A program made the position numbers and the translations under genes. Of a stretch of DNA of 64,000 nt, positions 17,356 through 25,769 are shown one piece after another; the stretch's first letter is position 1, and the number at the start of each line of letters is the position of its first letter. Location: assembly GCF_036404135.1 (NCBI RefSeq), contig NZ_DASWPE010000040.1:1-64000 (forward strand), written 5' to 3'. Source of the stretch: Rhodopseudomonas_A sp036404135 (GTDB taxonomy: Bacteria; Pseudomonadota; Alphaproteobacteria; Rhizobiales; Xanthobacteraceae). The notes under the pieces were generated by a model. It saw nothing but the letters and a program-made list of their open reading frames with translations, was not told the DNA's origin and did not search any database.

Positions 17356-17438
17356 GCTTGCCGGATCAATCTCTGAGCATTGTCGCCGCGGGCGCGGCCC
17401 TGAAGCCGTCATCACTCACATTTCAATCGAGATCACCC

Positions 17439-17612
17439 ATGTCGGCTGTTGGCCATGACAAGGGCGCCCACCTGCGTCGTCGACGCATGGAGGTGATCGC
17501 CTTCTTCCTGCTCGTTGCGGTGCTGATGCCGGCGCTCGCGGTCGCGAGTGTCGGCAGCTACGGGCTCACCGTGTGGATCTATCAGTCGATCGCCGGCCCG
17601 CCGACCAAGTGA
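17439..17612 (+). CDS. napE: NapE, small membrane protein of the Nap system
   Basis: A 57-residue protein. The ATG at 17439 starts MSAVGHDKGAHLRRRRMEVI, followed by one membrane helix (about residues 20-45) and a short tail ending SIAGPPTK. Size, charged N-terminus, single helix and place at the head of a napEDABC operon match NapE. Its role is not known precisely; it may help organise the periplasmic nitrate reductase complex. napD follows after 27 bp. Confidence 0.85.
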   Translation: MSAVGHDKGAHLRRRRMEVIAFFLLVAVLMPALAVASVGSYGLTVWIYQSIAGPPTK

Positions 17613-17639
17613 CGCCCGCCCTGCCAACGGAGGTTCCCC

Positions 17640-17957
17640 GTGCCCCATAACCCCGCCATCGATCGCCGCGCGCTGTTCGCCGGCCGTTTCACCAATCCCA
17701 ACGTCGTGGTCCGCCCGCCCGGCGGCGAGATCGCCAGCATTCTGGTGCAGGCGCGTCCTGAGCGGCTCGACGACGTCGCCGCGGCGATTCTGGCGCTCGC
17801 CGGCTGCGAGGTGTTCGCCCGCGACCCCAAGGGCAAACTCGTGGTGGTGATCGACGCCGAGGACTCCGGCGTGATCGGCTCGACGCTCAACACCATCGCG
17901 GCTTTGCCCAACGTGTATTCGGCCGCGCTGGTGTTCCACGCGATCGAGGCCGGCTAG
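17640..17957 (+). CDS. napD: NapD, chaperone for NapA maturation
   Basis: A 105-residue NapD family protein, a cytoplasmic chaperone that binds the twin-arginine signal of NapA and helps cofactor insertion. It starts with GTG at 17640. The family fold is seen in ASILVQARPERLDDVAAAIL, GCEVFARDPKGKLVVVID and STLNTIAALPNVYSAALVFH. The N-terminal ~25 residues (RRALFAGRFTNPNVVVRPPG) are an extension. It lies 55 bp ahead of napA. Confidence 0.9.
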   Translation: MPHNPAIDRRALFAGRFTNPNVVVRPPGGEIASILVQARPERLDDVAAAILALAGCEVFARDPKGKLVVVIDAEDSGVIGSTLNTIAALPNVYSAALVFHAIEAG

Positions 17958-18012
17958 TTCGAACGCCGTCGTTCAACAATCAGATCACCCTCTGCCGCGG
18001 CAAGGAAACCTC

Positions 18013-20526
18013 ATGACAACTCCCAAACTCGATCGCCGTCAGGTGCTGAAGCTCGAAGCCGCCGCGATGGCCGCGCTGGCCGGCGGCGTCGCGATGCCGG
18101 CGGGCGCCGCCAATCTCGTCACCGAACGCGCGGTCTCCGAACTGAAGTGGGACAAGGCGGCCTGCCGTTTCTGCGGCACTGGCTGCAGCGTGATGGTGGC
18201 CACCAAGGAAAATCGCGTGGTCGCCACCCACGGCGACACCAAGTCCGAGGTCAATCGCGGGCTGAACTGCGTGAAGGGCTATTTCCTCTCCAAGATCATG
18301 TACGGCCACGACCGGCTGACCCTGCCGATGCTACGCAAGACCGACGGCAAATACGACAAGAACGGCGAGTTCATGCCGGTGTCGTGGGACGAAGCCTTAG
18401 ACATCATGGCCGAGAAATTCAAGGCGGCGCTGAAGAAGCGCGGCCCGAGCGGGGTCGGCATGTTCGGCTCCGGGCAGTGGACGGTGTGGGAAGGCTACGC
18501 CGCGTCGAAACTGTTCAAGGCCGGCTTCCGCAGCAACAACATCGATCCGAACGCGCGGCACTGCATGGCCTCGGCGGTGGCCGGCTTCATGCGCACTTTC
18601 GGCATCGACGAGCCGATGGGCTGCTACGATGACATCGAGGCCGCCGACGTGTTCGTGCTGTGGGGCTCCAACATGGCGGAGATGCATCCGTTGTTGTGGA
18701 CGAGGGTCACCGACCGAAGGCTGTCGGCGCCGCACGTCCGCGTCGCGGTGCTGTCGACCTTCGAGCATCGCTCGTTCGACCTCGCCGATCTCGGCCTGGT
18801 GTTCAAGCCGCAGAGCGATCTGGCGATCCTCAACGCGATCGCCAACCACATCATCAAGACCGGACGGGTCAACAAGGAGTTCGTCGCCAAACACACCACT
18901 TTCAAGCGCGGCCAGACCGACATCGGCTACGGCTTGCGGCCCGAGCATCCGTTGCAGAAGGCGGCGACCGGCGCCGCCAAGGCCAACGACGCCACCGACA
19001 TGAGCTTCGAGGACTACGCGGCTTTTGTCGCGGACTACAGCATCGAAAAGGCGTCGCAGATTTCCGGCGTGCCGGCCAACAAGATCGAGGCGCTGGCCGA
19101 GCTCTATGCCGATCCGACCAAGAAGGTCACAAGCTTCTGGACCATGGGCTTCAATCAGCACACCCGCGGCGTGTGGTGCAACAACCTCATTTATAACATC
19201 CATCTGCTGACCGGCAAAATCTCCGAAGCCGGCAACAGCCCGTTCTCGCTGACCGGCCAGCCCTCGGCCTGCGGCACCGCGCGCGAGGTCGGCACCTTCT
19301 CGCATCGGCTGCCGGCGGATCTCGTGGTGACCAACAAGGCGCACCGCGACATCGCGGAGCGGATCTGGAAGCTGCCGGAAGGCACCATTCCGGACAAGCC
19401 CGGTTATCACGCCGTGCAGCAAAGCCGGATGCTGAAGGACGGCCTGCTCAACGCCTATTGGGTGCAGGTCAACAACAACCTGCAGGCCGGCGCCAACGCC
19501 AATGAGGAAACCTATCCGGGCTTCCGCAATCCGGACAATTTCATCGTGGTGTCCGACGCCTATCCCTCGGTGACGGCGCTCGCCGCCGACCTGATCCTGC
19601 CGACCGCGATGTGGGTGGAGAAGGAAGGCGCTTACGGCAATGCCGAGCGCCGCACCCAGTTCTGGCATCAGTTGGTCGCCGCGCCGGGACAGGCGCGCTC
19701 CGATCTGTGGCAGTTGATGGAGTTCGCCAAGCGCTTCAAGATCGAGGAGGTGTGGACCGAAGAGCTGTTGGCGAAGAAGCCGGAGCTGCGCGGCAAGACC
19801 ATGTACGACGTGCTGTACAGAAACGGCCAGGTTGACAAGTTTCCGGTCGCCGACATCGAGGCCGGTTATCTCAATGCCGAATCCAACGCGTTCGGCTTCT
19901 ACGTGCAGAAGGGTCTGTTCGAGGAATACGCCTCGTTCGGCCGCGGCCACGGCCATGATCTGGCGCCGTTCGACGATTATCATCGCGAGCGCGGCTTGCG
20001 CTGGCCGGTGGTGAACGGTCAGGAGACCCGCTGGCGATTCCGCGAAGGCTCCGACCCTTACGTCAAGCAGGGCGCCGGTGTGCAGTTCTACGGCTTTCCG
20101 GACGGCCGCGCGCGGATCTTCGCGCTGCCCTACGAGCCCGCGGCGGAAGCCCCCGACGCCGATTTCCCGTTCTGGCTCTCCACCGGCCGCGTGCTCGAAC
20201 ATTGGCATTCCGGCACCATGACGCGGCGCGTCCCTGAGCTCTACAAGGCGTTCCCGGAAGCGGTGTGCTTCATGCACCCGGATGATGCCGCCGAGTTGAA
20301 ATTGCGCCGCGGCGACGAGGTCAAGGTGCAGTCGCGCCGCGGCTTCATCCGCAGCAGGGTCGAGACCCGCGGCCGTAACAAGCCGCCGCGCGGGCTGGTG
20401 TTCGTGCCGTGGTTCGACGAAGCGCAGCTGATCAACAAGGTGACGCTGGACGCCACCGATCCGATTTCGCTGCAGACCGACTACAAGAAATGCGCGGTGC
20501 GCATCGAACGGGTGACCGCGTCATGA
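18013..20526 (+). CDS. napA: NapA, periplasmic nitrate reductase catalytic subunit
   Basis: An 837-residue molybdopterin oxidoreductase. A twin-arginine signal (DRRQVLKL, R8 and R9, with a hydrophobic core to about residue 34) sends the folded enzyme to the periplasm. The [4Fe-4S] ligands are C51, C54, C58 and C86. The Mo-ligand cysteine is C184 in NARHCMASA, which distinguishes NapA from selenocysteine or serine relatives. The length is normal. It reduces nitrate to nitrite using electrons from NapB/NapC. Its stop overlaps the napB start (ATGA). It is the core of an operon under the FNR/FixK site at 17342. Confidence 0.97.
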   Translation: MTTPKLDRRQVLKLEAAAMAALAGGVAMPAGAANLVTERAVSELKWDKAACRFCGTGCSVMVATKENRVVATHGDTKSEVNRGLNCVKGYFLSKIMYGHDRLTLPMLRKTDGKYDKNGEFMPVSWDEALDIMAEKFKAALKKRGPSGVGMFGSGQWTVWEGYAASKLFKAGFRSNNIDPNARHCMASAVAGFMRTFGIDEPMGCYDDIEAADVFVLWGSNMAEMHPLLWTRVTDRRLSAPHVRVAVLSTFEHRSFDLADLGLVFKPQSDLAILNAIANHIIKTGRVNKEFVAKHTTFKRGQTDIGYGLRPEHPLQKAATGAAKANDATDMSFEDYAAFVADYSIEKASQISGVPANKIEALAELYADPTKKVTSFWTMGFNQHTRGVWCNNLIYNIHLLTGKISEAGNSPFSLTGQPSACGTAREVGTFSHRLPADLVVTNKAHRDIAERIWKLPEGTIPDKPGYHAVQQSRMLKDGLLNAYWVQVNNNLQAGANANEETYPGFRNPDNFIVVSDAYPSVTALAADLILPTAMWVEKEGAYGNAERRTQFWHQLVAAPGQARSDLWQLMEFAKRFKIEEVWTEELLAKKPELRGKTMYDVLYRNGQVDKFPVADIEAGYLNAESNAFGFYVQKGLFEEYASFGRGHGHDLAPFDDYHRERGLRWPVVNGQETRWRFREGSDPYVKQGAGVQFYGFPDGRARIFALPYEPAAEAPDADFPFWLSTGRVLEHWHSGTMTRRVPELYKAFPEAVCFMHPDDAAELKLRRGDEVKVQSRRGFIRSRVETRGRNKPPRGLVFVPWFDEAQLINKVTLDATDPISLQTDYKKCAVRIERVTAS

Positions 20527-20993
20527 TCGGCAAATCCTCTCTGCTCGCTGTGGTCGTCGTGATCGCGGCGGCCTCGACCTCGCTGTGGGCGCAGAACGTC
20601 TCCTCCGGGCTGCGCGGCGACACCCCGCTCAACGAGGAAGGTCCTGCGGCGCTGATGACGCCGCAAAGGAATACGTCCGAGCGCGAGACCCGCAACTATC
20701 CGGAACAGCCGCCGGTGATCCCGCACAGCATTGAAGGCTATCAGATCGATATCAACGGCAACAAATGCCTGTCCTGCCACGCCCGCGCCCGCACCACGGA
20801 ATCCCAGGCGCCGATGGTCAGCATCACCCACTTCATGGACCGCGAGGGCCAGTTTCTCGCTTCGGTGTCACCGCGGCGGTTCTTCTGCACCCAGTGCCAT
20901 GTGCCGCAGCACACCGCCAAGCCGCCGGTCAGCAATGACTTCACCGACATCGATTCGATGCTGAGCCAGGCCGCGCCGGGGGGCCGGCGATGA
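20523..20993 (+). CDS. napB: NapB, diheme cytochrome subunit
   Basis: A 156-residue periplasmic diheme cytochrome c, the electron-transfer subunit of NapA. The ATG at 20523 overlaps the napA stop by 4 bp. An N-terminal signal (about residues 1-22, ending LWAQ) is followed by heme sites C82-L-S-C-H and C122-T-Q-C-H. The extra histidines needed as distal ligands are present (for example VPQHTAKPP and ITHFMDR). It overlaps napC by 4 bp. Confidence 0.95.
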   Translation: MIGKSSLLAVVVVIAAASTSLWAQNVSSGLRGDTPLNEEGPAALMTPQRNTSERETRNYPEQPPVIPHSIEGYQIDINGNKCLSCHARARTTESQAPMVSITHFMDREGQFLASVSPRRFFCTQCHVPQHTAKPPVSNDFTDIDSMLSQAAPGGRR

Positions 20994-21628
20994 CGGCCAT
21001 CGACCCTTCGGCGCCGCGCCGGTCGTTGCCGGCGCGGGCCTGGCAATTCCTGAAAGATCTGTGGCTGGTGCTGCTGCGGCCGAGTTCGGTGTTCGGGCTC
21101 GGCGCGCTGGTGCTGGCGGGGTTCGTCGCCGGCATCGTGTTCTGGGGCGGTTTCAACACCGTGCTGGAAGCCACCAACACCGAAAAATTCTGCACCGGCT
21201 GCCACGAGATGCGCGACAATGTGTTCGCGGAATTGAAGCCGACCATCCACTTCTCGAACCGCTCGGGCGTCCGCGCCAGTTGCCCGGATTGCCACGTGCC
21301 GCACAATTGGACCGACAAGATCGCTCGCAAGATGCAGGCCTCGAAGGAGGTCTGGGGCCACCTGTTCGGCTCGATCGACACCCCGGACAAATTCCGCGAG
21401 AACCGGCTCGAGTTGGCGATGCACGAATGGTCGCGCTTCAAGGCCAATGATTCGCTGGAATGCCGCAATTGCCACAGCGCGGCGTCGATGGACATCACCA
21501 AGCAATCGCCGCGCGCCGCGGTGGCGCATCAGCGCTATCTGTTCAGCGCGGAAAAGACCTGCATCGATTGCCACAAGGGCATCGCCCACCATCTGCCGGA
21601 CATGCGCGGGGTGCCCGGCTGGCAATAG
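20990..21628 (+). CDS. napC: NapC, membrane tetraheme quinol dehydrogenase
   Basis: A 212-residue NapC/NirT cytochrome. One N-terminal membrane anchor (about residues 32-58) is followed by four CxxCH heme motifs: CTGCHEM, CPDCHVP, CRNCHSA and CIDCHKG. It takes electrons from the quinol pool and passes them to NapB. It is the last gene of napEDABC; no napF, napG or napH is present, so the quinol route is NapC only. The next gene begins 100 bp later and is unrelated. Confidence 0.95.
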   Translation: MTAIDPSAPRRSLPARAWQFLKDLWLVLLRPSSVFGLGALVLAGFVAGIVFWGGFNTVLEATNTEKFCTGCHEMRDNVFAELKPTIHFSNRSGVRASCPDCHVPHNWTDKIARKMQASKEVWGHLFGSIDTPDKFRENRLELAMHEWSRFKANDSLECRNCHSAASMDITKQSPRAAVAHQRYLFSAEKTCIDCHKGIAHHLPDMRGVPGWQ

Positions 21629-21728
21629 CCGGGCCGCCCATCCGGCGGCTTGCGCTGCCCGCCCGAATGGCTAGCTTGCGGACACGAATCGCGGCAGCTT
21701 CCCTGCCGGATCGATCACCCGGGACCGC

Positions 21729-22838
21729 ATGCCCACATTCACGCCGCATCAGGAGTCCGCGCTGAAGGCCGTCGCCGATTGGCTGAAGGCCAAACCCGGC
21801 CGCGGCTCGACGCCGCCGGTGTTCCGGCTGTTCGGCTATGCCGGCACCGGCAAGACCACGCTGGCCCGCCACATCGCCGACGGCGTCAAGGGCGAGGTGA
21901 AGTTCGCCGCCTTCACCGGCAAGGCGGCGCTGGTGATGCGCAACAAGGGCTGCGACAACGCTTCCACCATCCATTCCTTGATCTACCGCACCCGCGAGAG
22001 CGGCGTCGAACAGCCGAGCTTCGAATTATGGGATGACGCGCCGGCTTCGAAGGCCAAGCTGATCGTGATCGACGAATGCTCGATGGTTGACGAGGAACTC
22101 GGCCGCGACCTGATGTCGTTCGATTGCCCGCTGCTGGTGTTGGGCGATCCGGCGCAGCTGCCGCCGATCCAGGGCGGCGGCTTCTTTACCAATTGCGAGC
22201 CTGACGTGATGCTGACCGAGGTGCATCGCCAGGCCCAGGACGATCCGATCGTGCGGCTGTCGATGGATGTGCGCGAAGGCCGCGACCTCGACATCGGGCG
22301 TTACGGCGAGAGCGAGGTGATCTCGCGCACCGAGCTCGATCCGCAGCGGGTGATGAACGCCGACCAGGTGCTGGTCGGCCGCAACAACACAAGGCGCGCC
22401 TACAACACCCGGTTTCGCTTACGGCTGAATATCGAGGATCCGTTGCCGGTGGCCGGCGACAAGCTGGTCTGCCTGCGCAACAACCGCAAGAAGGCGCTGT
22501 TCAACGGCGGGCTGTGGCGGGTCAAGGCGCGCGCCGCGTCGAAATCGAAAATCATCACCATGCGGCTGGCGCCGGATGAAGACTTCGGCGGCCGCGTCAC
22601 CAAAGTGTCGGTGCGCGGCGATTGCTTCGGCGGCGCGATTGAGCAACTCACCTGGGAGCAGCGCAAGCCCTATGACGAATTCGACTACGGCTACGTGCTG
22701 ACGGTGCACAAGTCGCAGGGTTCGCAATGGGACGACGTGGTGTTGTTCGACGAGAGCTTCGCGTTCCAGGAGAGCCGCGCGCGCTGGCTCTACACCGGCA
22801 TCACCCGCGCCGCCAAACGGCTCAGCATCGTGATCTGA
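21729..22838 (+). CDS. RecD-like superfamily 1 DNA helicase/ATPase
   Basis: A 369-residue SF1 ATPase of the RecD/Dda type. Motif I GYAGTGKTT spans residues 36-44. Motif Ia includes AFTGKAALVM. Motif II is LIVIDECSMVD, with D115-E116 as the Walker B acids. Motif III is LVLGDPAQLPPIQGGGF. The C-terminal UvrD-like part has LTVHKSQGSQWDDVV (about residues 325-339) and motif VI RWLYTGITRA. This is shorter than full RecD2 (no long N-terminal domain), like phage Dda and many chromosomal 'ATP-dependent exoDNAse' proteins. Its cellular job is unknown; a role in repair or replication-fork processing is inferred. Confidence 0.88.
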   Translation: MPTFTPHQESALKAVADWLKAKPGRGSTPPVFRLFGYAGTGKTTLARHIADGVKGEVKFAAFTGKAALVMRNKGCDNASTIHSLIYRTRESGVEQPSFELWDDAPASKAKLIVIDECSMVDEELGRDLMSFDCPLLVLGDPAQLPPIQGGGFFTNCEPDVMLTEVHRQAQDDPIVRLSMDVREGRDLDIGRYGESEVISRTELDPQRVMNADQVLVGRNNTRRAYNTRFRLRLNIEDPLPVAGDKLVCLRNNRKKALFNGGLWRVKARAASKSKIITMRLAPDEDFGGRVTKVSVRGDCFGGAIEQLTWEQRKPYDEFDYGYVLTVHKSQGSQWDDVVLFDESFAFQESRARWLYTGITRAAKRLSIVI

Positions 22839-23266
22839 GTCCGTCGGCTCTTCCCGCTCTTTGCGGGAACAGCGCCGCCGGCCATGTGGCGCACACTGTT
22901 TGGATGGTCGTGCAAACCCCAGTTGGGCCGGTCGTCACGCGCTGGAGCGTGGGGATGGAAAATTGTGACGATGCGGCACCTCGCCGTAGACGTGCGAGAC
23001 GGCAAGGAAAAGCCAGCGCGTTGGAGCGGTTTGGTCGCGCGCTGATGCCGGTTGGGGGGCGAAGCCTGTGCAATGTCCCTGATCTGCGATCTCCGCCGAA
23101 CAGCGGACGCTTTCGTCGGGGCCGCAATCCCGAAACTCAGCGATGCTTTTGGGCAGATGGCGCAATGCGCGCAGATCTGGGATGGTCTACCAACAGCCGA
23201 AGTCTGGGACGCGTTCCTGACCAACGCTTGCCTGTTCCGACGCGTTGGAGATGAGGACGTCGCGCC
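22839..23266. other. Intergenic region before the FMO gene
   Basis: 428 bases. The left part holds no supported gene. The right part contains a weak short frame (annotated separately) ending in an ATGA overlap with the FMO start. Base composition becomes less GC-rich than in the flanking genes from roughly this point, suggesting acquired DNA. Confidence 0.5.
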
Positions 23267-23270
23267 ATGA
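23073..23270 (+). CDS. Possible 65-residue small protein upstream of FMO (weak)
   Basis: A short frame from the ATG at 23073 to a TGA at 23268-23270. The stop overlaps the FMO ATG in an ATGA arrangement typical of coupled genes. The product starts MSLICDLRRTADAFVGAAIP and is helical in pattern (PKLSDAFGQMAQCAQIWDGL). No domain was recognised and several other frames overlap it, so it may be chance or the tail of a broken gene. It is listed because of the overlap. Confidence 0.3.
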   Translation: MSLICDLRRTADAFVGAAIPKLSDAFGQMAQCAQIWDGLPTAEVWDAFLTNACLFRRVGDEDVAP

Positions 23271-24739
23271 CACAACGCTTAGCTATCGTCGGCGCCGGCC
23301 CGAGCGGCCTCGCCGCGGCAAAGGCCGCGCTGGAGTATGGCGTGGAGCCGATCGTCTTTGATGCCGCGCCGAGCCTTGGCGGCTTGTGGCGGCGCAAAGG
23401 CGGCTATACTTGGCACGACATGCGGACGAACCTGTCGAAATGGACGTGCGCTTTCTCTGATTATCCCTGGCCGGACACGGCAGACGAGTTTCCTCTCGGC
23501 TCGGCCGTTGAAAGTTATCTGCAGGGATATGCCAGCGCCTTCGGCGTCGATCGCAAGGTTGAGTGCGGCACAAAAGTCGAATCCGTCGTTCCGAGCGGAA
23601 ACAAATGGCTCGTGAAGACGTCACAGGCGGCTGCGCCGCTTGAGGTCGACGGCGTTTGCGTCGCCGGCGGGACGTTTGCCCGCCCGGCCATCCCCGCGCT
23701 GGACGGCATCGATCAATTCAAAGGCGTAGTGCTTCATAGCTGCGACTTCAAGGAAGCTGCGCCGTTCAAGAACAAGCGGGTGGCCGTCGTCGGCGCGTCA
23801 TTCAGCGGCATCGAGATCGCGTCCCACCTCGCGACGCACGGCGTCGAGGTCGTCATCCTTTTCGAGAAAGCGCCGTGGATTCTCCCCCGCTATGCTCCTC
23901 TCGGTGACGGCAGTGAAACGACCATGCCGTTGGATCTGCTTCTATACAGAAGATCTCCCGCAGGGACGGCGACGCCCGAGCCGAGCTTGGAAGATCGATA
24001 CCGACGCGCCGCCCAACGCTTCGAGGCGGCCTTTGGCAATCCGGGCGCTGTGCACAGCGCGCTGAGGGTGGCGGTCGATGAAACGCCGCCATTTTATGCC
24101 ATTTCCGATCTGTTTCTCCCGCACGTCAAAAACCGGGAAATCCTGCCGATTCGCGAGCGCGTCAAAAGCCTGTATGACGCTGGCATCGTGACCGAAGGCG
24201 ATCAGCGGCTTCCGGTGGATGCGATTGTTTTTTGCACCGGCTATGGGGTCGATTTCTCGTTTCTCGATCCCGCCGTGCGCAAGGCCTTGGCCTACGACCC
24301 ATCCGACAATTTCGTGTCGCATATTGCGCACCGGACCGTGATGCGTCCTGAACTTCAGAACCTCAGTCTTGTCGGCCTGTACCGCGGTCCGTTTTTCGGG
24401 ATCATCGAACTTCAGGCCCGATGGGCTGCTGCATTGCTCGCGGGCGCGGTGCCGCGCCCGAGCGCGGCGACGGCGCAGGCTGGAATGGAACGTGAAATCG
24501 CCATCCGTTGCCAGCGGCCGAGACCCCAGTTTCCGCATGGTGAATATGTTGCTTTCGCCGACGAAATCGCCGGAGAGCTGGGCATCTTTCCTGTCGCAGC
24601 GTCGAGCGGCGAGATGAATATCGCCGTGCGGCAGGGTCCTGTTGTTCCTGCTCACTATCGGCTCGTCGGACCGCACGCTAAAGTCGAACTGGCGGAATCC
24701 CAAATTAGATCCGCATGCAGCCGGGCTGGATTCAAATGA
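23267..24739 (+). CDS. FMO-type flavin monooxygenase
   Basis: A 490-residue flavin-containing monooxygenase. The FAD-binding GAGPSG is at residues 9-14, the FMO identifying motif FKGVVLHSCDF is at 151-161, and the NADPH-binding VVGASFSG is at about 174-181. Such enzymes oxygenate nucleophilic N or S atoms of small molecules, or act as Baeyer-Villiger-type relatives; the substrate cannot be told from sequence. Its codon use is richer in A/T than the neighbours, suggesting horizontal origin. The stop overlaps the next gene (ATGA), so the two probably act together. Confidence 0.9.
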   Translation: MTQRLAIVGAGPSGLAAAKAALEYGVEPIVFDAAPSLGGLWRRKGGYTWHDMRTNLSKWTCAFSDYPWPDTADEFPLGSAVESYLQGYASAFGVDRKVECGTKVESVVPSGNKWLVKTSQAAAPLEVDGVCVAGGTFARPAIPALDGIDQFKGVVLHSCDFKEAAPFKNKRVAVVGASFSGIEIASHLATHGVEVVILFEKAPWILPRYAPLGDGSETTMPLDLLLYRRSPAGTATPEPSLEDRYRRAAQRFEAAFGNPGAVHSALRVAVDETPPFYAISDLFLPHVKNREILPIRERVKSLYDAGIVTEGDQRLPVDAIVFCTGYGVDFSFLDPAVRKALAYDPSDNFVSHIAHRTVMRPELQNLSLVGLYRGPFFGIIELQARWAAALLAGAVPRPSAATAQAGMEREIAIRCQRPRPQFPHGEYVAFADEIAGELGIFPVAASSGEMNIAVRQGPVVPAHYRLVGPHAKVELAESQIRSACSRAGFK

Positions 24740-25197
24740 GCGAAATCTTGGGCAAGAGCCGGTGGGAAAAACCCGAAGAGGTTTTTGGCAACCTCGTCGG
24801 CAAATGGTCGTTGGACAGGACGATCGAGGGGCACGGCTCGATGCAGGGAGCCGCGACATTCACGCCGATCGACCAGGATAATCTAGCCTACCGCGAGGAA
24901 GGCATTTTCAAGCTGCTCGACGGCACGGAACTGCCGGCAGAGCAGGAATACATTTTCCGAGTTCGCGAAGGCGGGTTTGACGTCCTGTTCAAAGAAAATC
25001 CGCCTCGGCTGTTTCTCGAAATTTCCTTGGCCCAGGACGATAGCTCGAAATATCTCGGATGCGCCAGCCACCTTTGCGGACGCGACACCTATCAGTCGAC
25101 TTACACGTTCTTGCCGAACGGCGATTTTGTGATCCGCTACGTCGTGGGTGGACCGCGAAAGGACTACACCATGCTCACGACCTATTCGCGCGCCTGA
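24736..25197 (+). CDS. DUF6314-like protein, partner of the FMO
   Basis: A 153-residue soluble protein. The ATG at 24736 overlaps the FMO stop; an ATG 21 bases earlier is possible. It has a beta-barrel-like pattern with LVGKWSLDRTIEGHGSMQG near the start (about residues 16-34), then repeated short strands (AAGTFTPIDQD-like, YREEGIFKLLDGTELPA, QEYIFRVREGGFDVLF), a CxxHLCGRDTY segment and the ending RKDYTMLTTYSRA. This matches the lipocalin-like fold and layout of DUF6314 as I know it; the function is unknown. Tight coupling suggests a role in the same reaction, perhaps substrate binding. Confidence 0.7.
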   Translation: MSEILGKSRWEKPEEVFGNLVGKWSLDRTIEGHGSMQGAATFTPIDQDNLAYREEGIFKLLDGTELPAEQEYIFRVREGGFDVLFKENPPRLFLEISLAQDDSSKYLGCASHLCGRDTYQSTYTFLPNGDFVIRYVVGGPRKDYTMLTTYSRA

Positions 25198-25251
25198 GCA
25201 TAACGTAACGCCTGCGTGGCGATAAGACCCGAGAGGTCTTGAGGGCACGTA

Positions 25252-25355
25252 CCGCCATCGCGGCATCGCCAGCGGGGCGCTCTGGGCGGTCGTCGGCATT
25301 CCGCTGGCCTGGGAGCGTTCGGATCATGCGACAGACCGCGATCAAGATCTTCTGA
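25252..25355 (+). pseudogene. Possible frameshifted remnant of a small membrane protein
   Basis: One frame reads SGALWAVVGIPLAWE. A neighbouring frame then reads VRIMRQTAIKIF followed by a stop at 25353-25355. Joined, these resemble the short single-pass 'GIPLAWGV...TxxKALxLF' proteins often found beside oxalate/formate-type MFS transporters. No intact start or full frame is present. Evidence is by eye only. Confidence 0.3.
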
Positions 25356-25474
25356 CCGCTCGGCCGGGACAGCCGCGGCCCCGGGCGCGTTCATCCGTGA
25401 GGGGAAGTGTTCGGTGCGTTGTCAGCGTGCCCGGACCGGGCTTCGCCTGCGCCGCGCCGCGACGGCTTCAGTGC

Positions 25475-25551
25475 TGGCGCACCCGACACGATTCGAACGT
25501 GTGACCTTTGCCTTCGGAGGGCAACGCTCTATCCAGCTGAGCTACGGGTGC
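25475..25551 (-). tRNA. tRNA-Arg(CCG)
   Basis: Read on the minus strand the sequence folds as a tRNA. The acceptor stem GCACCCG pairs with CGGGTGC, a D arm (AGCTCAGCTGGATAGAGC) follows, and the anticodon stem TTGCC/GGCAA encloses the loop CTCCGAA with anticodon CCG (arginine, codon CGG). The T arm contains GTTCGAATC, and a CCA end is encoded. The 77-base length includes CCA. It bounds the A/T-richer FMO segment on its right, a common integration landmark. Confidence 0.97.
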
Positions 25552-25769
25552 TTCGCCGGTTGATGTAGCCGATTGGGCGGGCGTCGGCAACGCCCGGCCC
25601 GAGCGATTTGCGCGATAAATCGCCGGTTGCGGGCCGCGGCGTGAGGCAGTGCTCGCGGGGGCGCCGGCATATCGGCTGCCTCCGGGCGCCGGCCTCGGCT
25701 CGCAATGACGGATCGGACGCAGGCGTTTCAAGGCTCTTTTTCAACGAGGCGCTCGCGCGGCAGCGCCGC

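Larger units (their letters stand above)
17069..17438. other. Intergenic region upstream of napE
   Basis: 370 bases without a supported gene. It contains a perfect 20-bp palindrome (17124-17143) shortly after the transglutaminase stop and a perfect FNR/FixK-type site (17342-17355) ahead of napE. The palindrome is annotated separately as a repeat. Confidence 0.6.

Noticed and set aside
22727..23254. Plus-strand frame through the helicase end and following gap
   Set aside because: Overlaps the helicase in another frame and has an arginine-rich product with no recognised motif.
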